Part shown: in pieces, positions 16,721 through 25,392 of the stretch
Layout: every line of letters starts with the position of its first letter
How positions within the stretch are numbered: the stretch's first letter is position 1
Assembly: GCF_003114815.1 (NCBI RefSeq)
Contig: NZ_BFAZ01000010.1
Coordinates: 186,001 to 250,000 of the forward strand
Source: Leptospira ellinghausenii
Lineage (GTDB): Bacteria; Spirochaetota; Leptospiria; Leptospirales; Leptospiraceae
DNA: 64,000 bases
Direction of reading: 5' to 3'
Made by a program: the position numbers and the translations under genes
The notes under the pieces: generated by a model
Told to the model about the DNA's origin: nothing
What the model saw: only the letters and a program-made list of their open reading frames with translations
Databases searched by the model: none

Positions 16721-17691
16721 ACAAAGAACAAATCAAAGAAATCTCCGATCAAATGAAACTCATTCGGTCGGAATTGGCGGAATCTATATCAGGGATGGAT
16801 GAAGTTATCCAATCCCTATTTGTAGCACTTGTTGCAAATGGACATATTTTACTTGAAGGTATGCCAGGTCTTGCGAAGACATTGGTCGCTAAAAACTTAG
16901 CATCCATTACTGATGCCAAGTTTTCTCGAGTTCAATTCACTCCAGATTTGTTACCAGCAGATTTAATTGGAACAAATATATTCAATCCAAAAACTTCCAC
17001 GTTTGAAATCAGAAAAGGGCCAATCTTCACCAATGTATTATTGGCTGATGAAATCAATCGCGCACCAGCAAAAGTACAATCTGCACTCTTACAATGTATG
17101 GAAGAACGACAAGTTTCCATTGCAGACCAAACTTTTGATTTGACTCCTCCATTTTTTGTAATCGCAACTCAAAACCCAATTGACCAAGAAGGAACATATC
17201 CACTTCCTGAAGCACAATTAGACCGATTTCTTTTAAAAGTAAATGTAGCTTATCCTAGTTTTGAAGATGAAGTTTCAATCCTTCATCAACACGGGAATGT
17301 AAATTTTGAAAAAAAATCTCTAAAAAAAGTGATGAAACCAAAGGAAATCCAACGAATATCAGAGATATCAAACCACGTTTTTGTTGATCCAAAACTATTC
17401 TCTTATATTGTTCAATTAACACGTAATACACGGCCAGAATCCACATCAGACAAAGACTTAAAAGTATTCCTTTCACATGGTGTAAGCCCGAGAGCAAGTC
17501 TTGCCTTACTAAAAGTAAGCAGAATTAATGCTTTATTAGAAGGAAGAACGTTTGTCATACCAGAGGACATCCAAAGGTATTTTCCTGAAATTGTCAAACA
17601 TAGACTTCACCTAACAATAGATGCTATCAGCGAGGATGTAAGCACTACTTCCATTATCAAAAGGATTTTAACAGTTACGGAAGTTCCTTAA
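16711..17691 (+). CDS. moxR: MoxR-family AAA+ ATPase
   Basis: A 326-residue AAA+ ATPase. Walker A is GMPGLAKT (about residue 50), Walker B is LADEINRAPAKVQSALL, and sensor 1 is FVIATQNP with the MoxR-typical QEGTYPLPEAQLDRF. MoxR proteins act as chaperones for partner proteins with von Willebrand A domains, which fits the DUF58 and Bat VWA genes that follow. The 10-bp overlap with the lipoprotein gene and 1-bp gap to the DUF58 gene indicate an operon. Confidence 0.95.
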   Translation: MQIDKEQIKEISDQMKLIRSELAESISGMDEVIQSLFVALVANGHILLEGMPGLAKTLVAKNLASITDAKFSRVQFTPDLLPADLIGTNIFNPKTSTFEIRKGPIFTNVLLADEINRAPAKVQSALLQCMEERQVSIADQTFDLTPPFFVIATQNPIDQEGTYPLPEAQLDRFLLKVNVAYPSFEDEVSILHQHGNVNFEKKSLKKVMKPKEIQRISEISNHVFVDPKLFSYIVQLTRNTRPESTSDKDLKVFLSHGVSPRASLALLKVSRINALLEGRTFVIPEDIQRYFPEIVKHRLHLTIDAISEDVSTTSIIKRILTVTEVP

Positions 17692-17692
17692 A

Positions 17693-18511
17693 ATGCTTGA
17701 TCCCGAATTAAAAAGGTTACTCCAAGTATTACAATGGGAATCAAAGAAAAAATTCATTTCAAATAGACGTGGGCTTATCTTTACGAACGATAAAGGAAGA
17801 GGGCTTGATTTTAAAGAAGTAAGAAATTACCAATACGGTGATGACATTCGTTATATTGATTGGAATGTAACATCTCGGACTGGTGAACTCCATACAAAAG
17901 AATTTTACGAAGAAAAAGATGCCACAATTCTAATCTTCATTGATTTGAGCCAATCTATGGAAGGTATAAAGGCAAAAACTGCCTTTCAAATTGCATTATT
18001 TTTATCTCTATTTCATATCAAAATCGGGAACCGAATTTTTTTAGTTAGTTTTTCGAATCATACAATTTCATCCAACAAATGGTTAAAAACGGAAACGGAA
18101 GTACTCACCTATTTCGAAAATCTAAATAAACAGAAACATGGCAACCAAACAAACTATACAATTGCAAATCAATATGCTTTTAAAATCCACCCAAAGTATG
18201 CAGTTACTTATTGGATCAGCGATTTTAATCATCTAGCAGATTGGACAAAAACTTTTTCGATCCCAAAAGTTTGGGACCAATATGGAATTTGGATTTCGGA
18301 TCCTATCGATGATTTGAATTTTCCATTTTGGTTAAAGTGGTTCCAACCAATATCACAGGAAGGGATCACTCTTAAAAGTCCAATGACATCTTATGACCAC
18401 GATAAAACGGCAGCAAAAAATTTATTCGGGAACAAACTGATCAAAATAAACCCTAGTTTTAAATTAAACAACCAAATCCTTCCTTTGTTCAAATCACAAA
18501 AACATGGCTAA
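17693..18511 (+). CDS. DUF58 domain protein (VWA-like) of the bat operon
   Basis: A 272-residue protein with the DUF58 signature RGLDFKEVRNYQYGDDIRYIDWNVTSR (two blocks, residues about 40-65) followed by a VWA-like fold with a MIDAS-type DLSQSMEG at about residue 84. Such proteins are standard partners of MoxR. It is soluble, with no signal peptide. It is followed by an 8-bp overlap with the next gene. Confidence 0.92.
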   Translation: MLDPELKRLLQVLQWESKKKFISNRRGLIFTNDKGRGLDFKEVRNYQYGDDIRYIDWNVTSRTGELHTKEFYEEKDATILIFIDLSQSMEGIKAKTAFQIALFLSLFHIKIGNRIFLVSFSNHTISSNKWLKTETEVLTYFENLNKQKHGNQTNYTIANQYAFKIHPKYAVTYWISDFNHLADWTKTFSIPKVWDQYGIWISDPIDDLNFPFWLKWFQPISQEGITLKSPMTSYDHDKTAAKNLFGNKLIKINPSFKLNNQILPLFKSQKHG

Positions 18512-19346
18512 AATAGTTTATATTTTTATTTTCTCTGCTTTCCTTTTTTCGATTTTCCCAGCACCAAAGGAAACATTACCGACAGGAGAACTATTTGTTG
18601 GAGACACCATTCAATATACCATTGAATGGGAAAATAATGTAACAGACGTTAGTCTAGAGGAAGGTAAGTTTTTCGAAGACCATACTTTGCCAACTTTCGA
18701 AATTCAAACCGTAAAAAAAGAGAAAAACAAAATCATCGCTTCAGTTATTTTTTTTGTGCCTGGAGATTACTTTTTACCGGTGAAATGGAAGGAAGATGGG
18801 ATAGAAACGGATTCGAAACTTAAAATTTCAGTTCTTAGCAACTTATCAGGCAATGAAACTGAAATTGAAGACATAGAGCCACCAATCCTTTTTTCAGGTC
18901 CTTATGCGTTCAGACTGATTGGACTTATCGCTTTTACAATTTTAAATTTTTATTTATTATATGCTTTGTATTTATATTGGAAATCAAAGCCAAAGATCAT
19001 CGATGCTATCTGGGAAAAACCTCCCAAATTATTAGAATCAACTAGACGACTACACCACTTAGAACAATACCTCAATTCCGAAACTATAGACGAAAAAGAA
19101 CTTACCTTCCGAATTAGCAATTACTTAAAGGAAGTATATTCGGAAAAATTTGAAGAGAACTTATTAGGCACAACTGACTCTGAATTTTTAGCAATTTTAC
19201 ATGATAAAACGCATATACCTGACTCTTCCATTCGCGACTTAAGACTTTATTTTAGAGATCTAAAATACAATCAAAATACAAATTCGATTTCAAACGAGGA
19301 CGCAAGAATCATTTGGAATCGTATCAAAAAGGATTTTCTTTTATAA
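18504..19346 (+). CDS. Membrane-anchored bat-operon protein (DUF4381-like position)
   Basis: A 280-residue protein with a signal peptide (residues 1-18), an extracytoplasmic beta-rich domain to about residue 125, one transmembrane segment (about 137-160, LIGLIAFTILNFYLLYALYLYW) and a helical cytoplasmic tail. Proteins of this layout lie between the DUF58 and batA genes in other Bat loci. I make no enzymatic claim. It overlaps the DUF58 gene by 8 bp and is 1 bp from batA. Confidence 0.75.
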   Translation: MAKIVYIFIFSAFLFSIFPAPKETLPTGELFVGDTIQYTIEWENNVTDVSLEEGKFFEDHTLPTFEIQTVKKEKNKIIASVIFFVPGDYFLPVKWKEDGIETDSKLKISVLSNLSGNETEIEDIEPPILFSGPYAFRLIGLIAFTILNFYLLYALYLYWKSKPKIIDAIWEKPPKLLESTRRLHHLEQYLNSETIDEKELTFRISNYLKEVYSEKFEENLLGTTDSEFLAILHDKTHIPDSSIRDLRLYFRDLKYNQNTNSISNEDARIIWNRIKKDFLL

Positions 19347-19347
19347 T

Positions 19348-20301
19348 ATGGATTACTTCCAGAGACCATATTTATTATTACTCTTGGTCCCAATCATCAT
19401 TGTTTTCATCTATCAATGGAAAACAAATCCATATGGCCCAATTTTTTTTGTTCACTCCGACAGATTCCAAGAGCACAAATCAACTATTTGGGTAAGATTC
19501 AAAAAACAATTTTATATTTTTAATGAGATATTGATTTATCTTGCTATGTTATCTTTGGTTTTTGCTTCCGCAGGTCCAGGAGCAAAATACAACCTAATGC
19601 CTGATAACACCAAAGGTGTTGATATTATGATCGCACTTGATATTTCCGGTTCTATGGTAAATTCTTATGATTTTTTACCAAAAAATCGTCTCTCTGTATC
19701 AAAAGATTTATTAAGAGCATTCATCCAAAAAAGAATATATGATCGAATTGGGATTGTTGTATTTGCTGGGGCAGCTTACCTACAGTCACCACTTTCAAGT
19801 GACCGAACCGCCTTGGATGAGTTAATTGAAGATACTTCGAATGAAGATATAGAAGAACAAGGTACAGCGATTGGAGATGCACTTGTTTTATCTACATATC
19901 GATTAAAAAATTCGGAAGCTAAATCGAAAGTGATCATCCTTTTAACAGATGGAGTATCAAATACTGGGAAACTAGACCCAGAAACTGCAGCTTATACTTC
20001 AAAAACATTAGGCATCAAAGTGTATTGTGTCGGTATTGGCAAAGAAGAAGGTCAATATGAAGTGAATTATGAATCATTACAGAAAATTTCATCCGATACC
20101 AGTGGAAAATTTTTTAGAGCCGAATCACCCGAAGTTTTGGGAGAAGTATTGAACGAAATTGATAGGTTAGAAGTTGTCGAATTACCTTCAAAACCTCTTG
20201 AAATCCAAGAAACGAAATTCCCTACTTTTATATTTATTGTTTTTCTATTCCTTTTCTTAAATCTAATTCTTAAAATTTTTCCCTTACAAGAGAAACTCTA
20301 A
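19348..20301 (+). CDS. batA: BatA: VWA-domain membrane protein
   Basis: A 317-residue protein with an N-terminal transmembrane segment, a second at about 57-77, a VWA domain from about residue 89 and a C-terminal transmembrane segment. The MIDAS motif DISGSMV is intact (DxSxS at about residue 96), with later Thr (TAIGD) and Asp (LTDGVSNTG) ligands. Bat (Bacteroides aerotolerance) proteins form inner-membrane complexes; the locus has been studied in Leptospira biflexa, but its molecular role remains open. It ends in a 1-bp TAATG overlap with batB. Confidence 0.93.
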   Translation: MDYFQRPYLLLLLVPIIIVFIYQWKTNPYGPIFFVHSDRFQEHKSTIWVRFKKQFYIFNEILIYLAMLSLVFASAGPGAKYNLMPDNTKGVDIMIALDISGSMVNSYDFLPKNRLSVSKDLLRAFIQKRIYDRIGIVVFAGAAYLQSPLSSDRTALDELIEDTSNEDIEEQGTAIGDALVLSTYRLKNSEAKSKVIILLTDGVSNTGKLDPETAAYTSKTLGIKVYCVGIGKEEGQYEVNYESLQKISSDTSGKFFRAESPEVLGEVLNEIDRLEVVELPSKPLEIQETKFPTFIFIVFLFLFLNLILKIFPLQEKL

Positions 20302-21950
20302 TGGAAATGAAAACTATCATTTTATTTGGATCATTCACTATTCTTTTGGGCATTCTCGTAGCTAGTATCAAAATCTTTATCAATTTCAAAGCCACACAAC
20401 TTACAAAAAAACATATAGAACTTATCTCAAGGCTTACAACTTCAAATCAGTTTTTATTATTCTTACGTTATATATCACTATTATTTGCTCTCATACTGTG
20501 TTTATTGTCTTTATACAAAATTAAATCAATTGATGTGGAATCTACAAAGGAATTTGAATCTACGGATATCTTATTTGTTGTTGATGTTAGTTTATCTATG
20601 AATGCAATTGATGTAAAACCAAATCGTCTCAAACGTTTTCAGGATCTAATATTGAGAACACTTCCTGAATTAAAAGGAAATCGAATTGGGATCATTGTAT
20701 TTGCAGGACAATCATTTTCGTTTTGTCCGATGACCACCGATTTATCCGCTGTCTCAGATTACATACAATCGTTAGGCGTAGAGATGGTCGGGACAAAAGG
20801 CACAAATTTGGCTATTGCTCTAAAAAGAGTAGGAAAAGTTCTAAATAAAAACCAAGGAATTAGATCATCCGTCACTGTCATTGTTACTGACGGGGAAGAT
20901 CACGAAAAACAGTCGTTACCTGACCTCGAAAATGAAGTAATGGTTTGGGGGGTTGGAACAGAAGAAGGTGGACCTATCGAATTTAGGGACCCGAGTACTG
21001 GGAAAGGGGGGTTTGTTACGTATGACTCCAATTTGGTGGACTCACCTTATGGAAACAATGTTATAGTATCCAAATTGAATAAGGAATTTTTAGAAACGAT
21101 CGCAGAAAGATATAATGGCGAATATTCCAACATATCCTTTTATGCAGATGGGAGTTTCCAACTCATCGACAAGGTGAAGGAAATGAAAAAAAATAAAATC
21201 CAAAGATTGGAAAAATTTAAAAATGAAGACGGGGCACATCCATATTTGTTACTCTCTCTATTGTTTTTTTTACTCGAACGACTTTTATCCATTGGGATTC
21301 AGAAAAAATCCCCACTCAAAATGATTACTTTCCTATTTTGTGTCTTCTTTATCCAAAATCGCGTAGAGGCTTGGGAGTTGGATCCTGGAGGGAACGCTGT
21401 GGAAAGAGGAGTTAAATCTTACTTAGATCAAAATTTTAACGAGAGCCAAAAAGAATTTTCGAAAGCAAAGGATTACTTCCAAGATGATCCAAGATTAATT
21501 TACAATGAAGCAGCAAGTGCTTATCAATTAGGAAAGTACAAAGAAGCAAAAGAACTTTCAGAAAAGATTCTTTCCCATCCAAAAGCAAACTCCAACCTCA
21601 AATCCAAAGCAAATCTAACTTTGGGAAACATTTTCAGTAAATTAGGCCAAAAAGAAAATGCCCTCAACTCCTATGTGGAAAGTTTAAAACAAAATCCAAA
21701 GCAAATCGCGGCAAAAAAAAACATAGAACATTTAACAAAAAAGAGCCAATCGAGTCAAAACCCATCGGAAAACCAAAAACAAGGGAATAGCGAAAATTCG
21801 AATCCTTCCGAATCAAAATCGCAAAATGATAAAACAAATCCTTCCAAACAGAAACAATCCGATATCGAAAGGATGTTTGAGCCATTTTCCAACGACTCCA
21901 TTTTAAAAAATATGCGGGGAGGACCAATTGATAATGAGAAATTTTGGTAA
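20301..21950 (+). CDS. batB: BatB fused to a C-terminal TPR (BatC-like) domain
   Basis: A 549-residue protein. Residues 1-330 follow the BatB plan: two N-terminal membrane segments, a VWA domain with the MIDAS motif DVSLSMNA (about residue 95) and VTDGEDH, then a membrane segment near 315. A further hydrophobic stretch near 345-360 looks like an internal signal or membrane segment (LKMITFLFCVFFIQNRVEA). It is followed by TPR repeats (about residues 380-480) and a Ser/Asn/Gln-rich tail. In other bacteria the TPR part is a separate gene, batC, so this is a BatB-BatC fusion. It overlaps batD by 23 bp. Confidence 0.9.
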   Translation: MEMKTIILFGSFTILLGILVASIKIFINFKATQLTKKHIELISRLTTSNQFLLFLRYISLLFALILCLLSLYKIKSIDVESTKEFESTDILFVVDVSLSMNAIDVKPNRLKRFQDLILRTLPELKGNRIGIIVFAGQSFSFCPMTTDLSAVSDYIQSLGVEMVGTKGTNLAIALKRVGKVLNKNQGIRSSVTVIVTDGEDHEKQSLPDLENEVMVWGVGTEEGGPIEFRDPSTGKGGFVTYDSNLVDSPYGNNVIVSKLNKEFLETIAERYNGEYSNISFYADGSFQLIDKVKEMKKNKIQRLEKFKNEDGAHPYLLLSLLFFLLERLLSIGIQKKSPLKMITFLFCVFFIQNRVEAWELDPGGNAVERGVKSYLDQNFNESQKEFSKAKDYFQDDPRLIYNEAASAYQLGKYKEAKELSEKILSHPKANSNLKSKANLTLGNIFSKLGQKENALNSYVESLKQNPKQIAAKKNIEHLTKKSQSSQNPSENQKQGNSENSNPSESKSQNDKTNPSKQKQSDIERMFEPFSNDSILKNMRGGPIDNEKFW

Positions 21951-23499
21951 ATTGATTCCGTTTGTATTCTCCTTTCTCTTTGCCTCTATTACAAACTTAT
22001 ACTCTGCAGATGTGGAATTTTTTTTTCATCCTAACGAATTTTCTTTAGGAGAATTTGCTAAATTAGAAGTAAAAGCTTATGGAGACAAACCCTTTCGGAC
22101 CCTACAAACGAACGTTAAACGAAATGGTGTTAGAATACGATATGTTGGGAGTGGAACGGAAACTCAAATCGTAAATTTTAAAGTATCCAAATCGCAAATC
22201 ATCAATTTTTATGTTGATACAGAACAAGAAGGAAATTTCCAATTGCCTGAAATAACAGTTGAGTATGCTGGCAAACAATATTCTTCACCTCCTTTTGACT
22301 TCAAAGTCAGCAAAAAAACTAAAAATCTTCCAAATAGTTTTTTTAAGTCTTTTCCATTTGATTTAGATGAGCCAACTACCGAAGAAAATCCTGAAGTATC
22401 CTTTCATACGAATAAGTCGGTATTTTACAAGGGTGAACCTATAGTTGGCTACTTTGTTTTGTACTATGATCAATATAGACAACCTTTCCTGGAGAGAGAT
22501 CCGAATCAATCCATCTCTTTTCCATTTTTTCTTTCGGAAACTTTAAGACAAGTGACAGTCCAAATTGAACCAGAAGTAGTTAGGAATAATGTACCTAAAA
22601 AAACTCTGGTGTTTGCAAAAGAAATTTATGGACTAACAGCACTTCGATCAGGAACTTACCTGTTAGGTAAAACGAAATTTATAACAGGCGATAGTTTACG
22701 ATTCAACTCTCTCCAACAAACAATAGATACAAAACCTGCCAAAGTAATTGTTTTAGACCTTCCGAAAAACTCACCTCTTGATTTTAATGGCGCGATTGGA
22801 AACTTTAAAATGTACATTCTCAAATCACCTAAACAGGTGTACGTTGGTGAGACTGCGTATATAGAGATTATGATAGAAGGAGAGGGTGGATTTGAAGGCA
22901 TTACACCTATGCTCTTTTCTAATCCAAAAATTCAATGTATCAACCAATCTAAAGTAAAAAATTTCCAACAATTAGAGTCGGGAGAGTATGGCTTCCATTC
23001 AAAAGTAAAATTTCTCTACGGTTATCAAATCGAAAAAATATCAAAAGAAAATGTGGAACCTATCCGTTTTACTTATTTCTCCCTAGCTGAAAAAAAATAT
23101 AAAACTCTCTCCGTCAATTTCCCAGATTTCCAAATTTTACCGAAGAGAAAAACAGCTGAAGTTATTCCTCCAAAAAAAGAAAAATTAGAATTAGAATTAC
23201 CTTTCTTCTCTTTAGTTTTACTTGCAGTTTTAGGAATCTTTGGTTACGTAGCACTTAAAAAGTATAAACTAAATGTGGAGACCAATTCTTTTGTTCGTAT
23301 GGTTGAAAGTTTTGGCAGAAAACGAGATTTTTTCTTAATAGAACATTTAGAAAATAGGGGAGTGCCAAAATCCGAATCCATATGGCTCACTGAAATGATC
23401 AGTAGTCAAACTGATCCCTCCCATTTATTTAAACAATTATCGAAAAAAGATCAGATAAAGGCATTACACATTGCCAATAAATTAAAACCAAAGGAGTAA
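21928..23499 (+). CDS. batD: BatD: membrane-anchored oxygen-tolerance family protein
   Basis: A 523-residue BatD-family protein: signal peptide, repeated immunoglobulin-like beta domains over about residues 25-410, one transmembrane segment (about 425-446, FFSLVLLAVLGIFGYVALKKY) and a short cytoplasmic helical tail. The TTG at 21928 has GGGGAGG at ideal spacing. The ATG at 21934 is the alternative and also gives a full signal peptide. It is the last bat gene, and htpG follows after 3 bp. Confidence 0.88.
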   Translation: MIMRNFGKLIPFVFSFLFASITNLYSADVEFFFHPNEFSLGEFAKLEVKAYGDKPFRTLQTNVKRNGVRIRYVGSGTETQIVNFKVSKSQIINFYVDTEQEGNFQLPEITVEYAGKQYSSPPFDFKVSKKTKNLPNSFFKSFPFDLDEPTTEENPEVSFHTNKSVFYKGEPIVGYFVLYYDQYRQPFLERDPNQSISFPFFLSETLRQVTVQIEPEVVRNNVPKKTLVFAKEIYGLTALRSGTYLLGKTKFITGDSLRFNSLQQTIDTKPAKVIVLDLPKNSPLDFNGAIGNFKMYILKSPKQVYVGETAYIEIMIEGEGGFEGITPMLFSNPKIQCINQSKVKNFQQLESGEYGFHSKVKFLYGYQIEKISKENVEPIRFTYFSLAEKKYKTLSVNFPDFQILPKRKTAEVIPPKKEKLELELPFFSLVLLAVLGIFGYVALKKYKLNVETNSFVRMVESFGRKRDFFLIEHLENRGVPKSESIWLTEMISSQTDPSHLFKQLSKKDQIKALHIANKLKPKE

Positions 23500-23502
23500 C
23501 AT

Positions 23503-25335
23503 ATGTCAGCTGAAGAAAAAGGCAAAATAAGTGTCGAAACAGAAAACATTTTCCCAATCATTAAAAAATGGCTCTATTCCGAAAAGGATATCTTCCTAAG
23601 GGAACTTGTATCTAACGCAAGTGACGCAATCACCAAACTTAAAAAAGTCGCTTTGACTGAAGAGTTTGAAGGTGGAAGTGATTATCGAATCGACCTAAAT
23701 TTTGACGTTGAAAAACGGATTTTAACCATCGAAGACAACGGGATTGGCATGACCATCGATGAAGTCAAAAAATACATCAATCAAATTGCTTTTTCTGGTG
23801 CAACAGACTTCGCCAAACAATACCAGAACGCTGAAAATAAAGCAGAGATCATCGGCCATTTTGGTCTGGGTTTTTATTCGAGTTTTATGGTCTCAAAACA
23901 AGTAACCATTGAGACCAAATCATACAAATCTGGCCAAGCGGCAGTTATGTGGTCTAGCGAATCAGGTACCGACTTCTCCATTACACCCATTGAAAAAAAC
24001 ACTAGAGGTACAAAAATTTCTTTGTACTTGGACAGTGAATCAGGTGAATACCTTGATAAGTGGAAATTAAAGGAACTAATCAAAAAATACTGTGATTTTT
24101 TGCCCGTTTCTATCTATGTCCAAGGAGAAAAGACAAACAGAGAAAAACCACTTTGGTCTGAGGAACCTTCTAAACTGTCTCCTGAGGATTATAAGGATTT
24201 TTATTCTTACTTGTTTCCTTTTTCAGGAGAATCTTTATTTCACATCCACCTCAATGTGGATTACCCTTTTCGTTTACAAGGAATCTTATACTTTCCAAAA
24301 CTCACCCATGAATTAGAAGCTTCAAAAAATGGGATTAAACTTTTTTGCAATCATGTGTTTGTCAGCGATAACGCAAGTGAGTTGATCCCTCAATTTTTGA
24401 CCATCCTCAAAGGTACAATTGACATTCCTGACTTACCTCTGAATGTCTCTCGTTCCTATTTACAAAACGATCCACTCGTTAAAAAAATCTCCAACCATAT
24501 CATTAAAAAAGTAGCAGACCGACTTATTGATGATTTCAAAAAGAATCGTGCAAAGTATGAAGAAAACTGGAACGATATCTCTATCTTTGTCAAATATGGA
24601 GTATTAACAGATGAAAAATTTTATGATTCAATGAAGGATCATATCATCTTTAAAAATTCCGAAAATGGCTTCTCAACTGTTTCTGAATATTGGGAAAAGA
24701 ACAAAGAAAAAAACCAAAACAAAATCTTTTATGCTAATGAAACAGAAATGGGTTCTGTTTATATGGAACTTCTCAAATCACAAGGACTAGAAGCCCTCTT
24801 AGTTGATTCTAAAATTGATTCACATCTCATCCAACATTTGGAAGGTAAAAATCCAGATTGGAAATTCCAAAGAGTGGATTCAGAAATTGCTGATCAAGTT
24901 TTAGACAAAGAATCAAAGACAGAAATTGTAAACGAATCTAATGAAACAGAATCGAATCGAATCACCAAACTCTTTGAAGTTGCATTGCCTAAGGAAGGAG
25001 TTCAAGTCAAAGTAGAAGCACTAAAATCAGTAGATGTCCCAGGGGTTATTTTACTCCCTGAATTTATGCGTAGAATGACGGAAATGAATTCTATGTTTAA
25101 CAAAGAGGATACTAAATCAATGCTTAAGTCTCACACATTGATGGTAAACTCAAAATCACCTCTCGTAAAATCCGCCTTACAGGCGTTTGAGGGAGTTAAC
25201 CCAGAGAAGGGTAAAAAATTGGCACGTGTCATTTACGATTTATCGTTACTGTCTGCCAAGGTAATGGACGAAAAAGAAGTCTCAGAGTATACAAAAAGGA
25301 CAACAGAATTTCTTCAGGAGATTTTTTCTACTTAA
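23503..25335 (+). CDS. htpG: Molecular chaperone HtpG (Hsp90)
   Basis: A 610-residue bacterial Hsp90 of normal length. The GHKL ATPase is clear: [14 protein letters not shown] near residue 33, DNGIGMT near 79 and [13 protein letters not shown] near 120. The middle domain has [15 protein letters not shown], with the conserved catalytic Arg. The C-terminal dimerisation domain is complete. It folds client proteins in the cytoplasm using ATP. It starts 3 bp after batD with AAAGGAG 7 bases upstream of the ATG, so it is likely co-expressed with the bat genes. Confidence 0.98.
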   Translation: MSAEEKGKISVETENIFPIIKKWLYSEKDIFLRELVSNASDAITKLKKVALTEEFEGGSDYRIDLNFDVEKRILTIEDNGIGMTIDEVKKYINQIAFSGATDFAKQYQNAENKAEIIGHFGLGFYSSFMVSKQVTIETKSYKSGQAAVMWSSESGTDFSITPIEKNTRGTKISLYLDSESGEYLDKWKLKELIKKYCDFLPVSIYVQGEKTNREKPLWSEEPSKLSPEDYKDFYSYLFPFSGESLFHIHLNVDYPFRLQGILYFPKLTHELEASKNGIKLFCNHVFVSDNASELIPQFLTILKGTIDIPDLPLNVSRSYLQNDPLVKKISNHIIKKVADRLIDDFKKNRAKYEENWNDISIFVKYGVLTDEKFYDSMKDHIIFKNSENGFSTVSEYWEKNKEKNQNKIFYANETEMGSVYMELLKSQGLEALLVDSKIDSHLIQHLEGKNPDWKFQRVDSEIADQVLDKESKTEIVNESNETESNRITKLFEVALPKEGVQVKVEALKSVDVPGVILLPEFMRRMTEMNSMFNKEDTKSMLKSHTLMVNSKSPLVKSALQAFEGVNPEKGKKLARVIYDLSLLSAKVMDEKEVSEYTKRTTEFLQEIFST

Positions 25336-25357
25336 GGTAAATTCCTATCATAAAGAT

Positions 25358-25392
25358 TTGGCAACGATTCCTATCAATGGAATTGTTGCCAA
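25358..25392 (+). promoter_or_regulatory. Hairpin abutting the start codon of the sensor kinase gene
   Basis: TTGGCAACGATTCC and GGAATTGTTGCCAA form a 14-bp stem with one G-U pair and a 7-base loop. The 3' arm ends at the base before the GTG start at 25393. There is no T-run afterwards, so a standard terminator for htpG is unlikely. The only purine-rich stretch that could serve as a ribosome-binding site (GGAA at 25379) is inside the stem. Confidence 0.6.
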
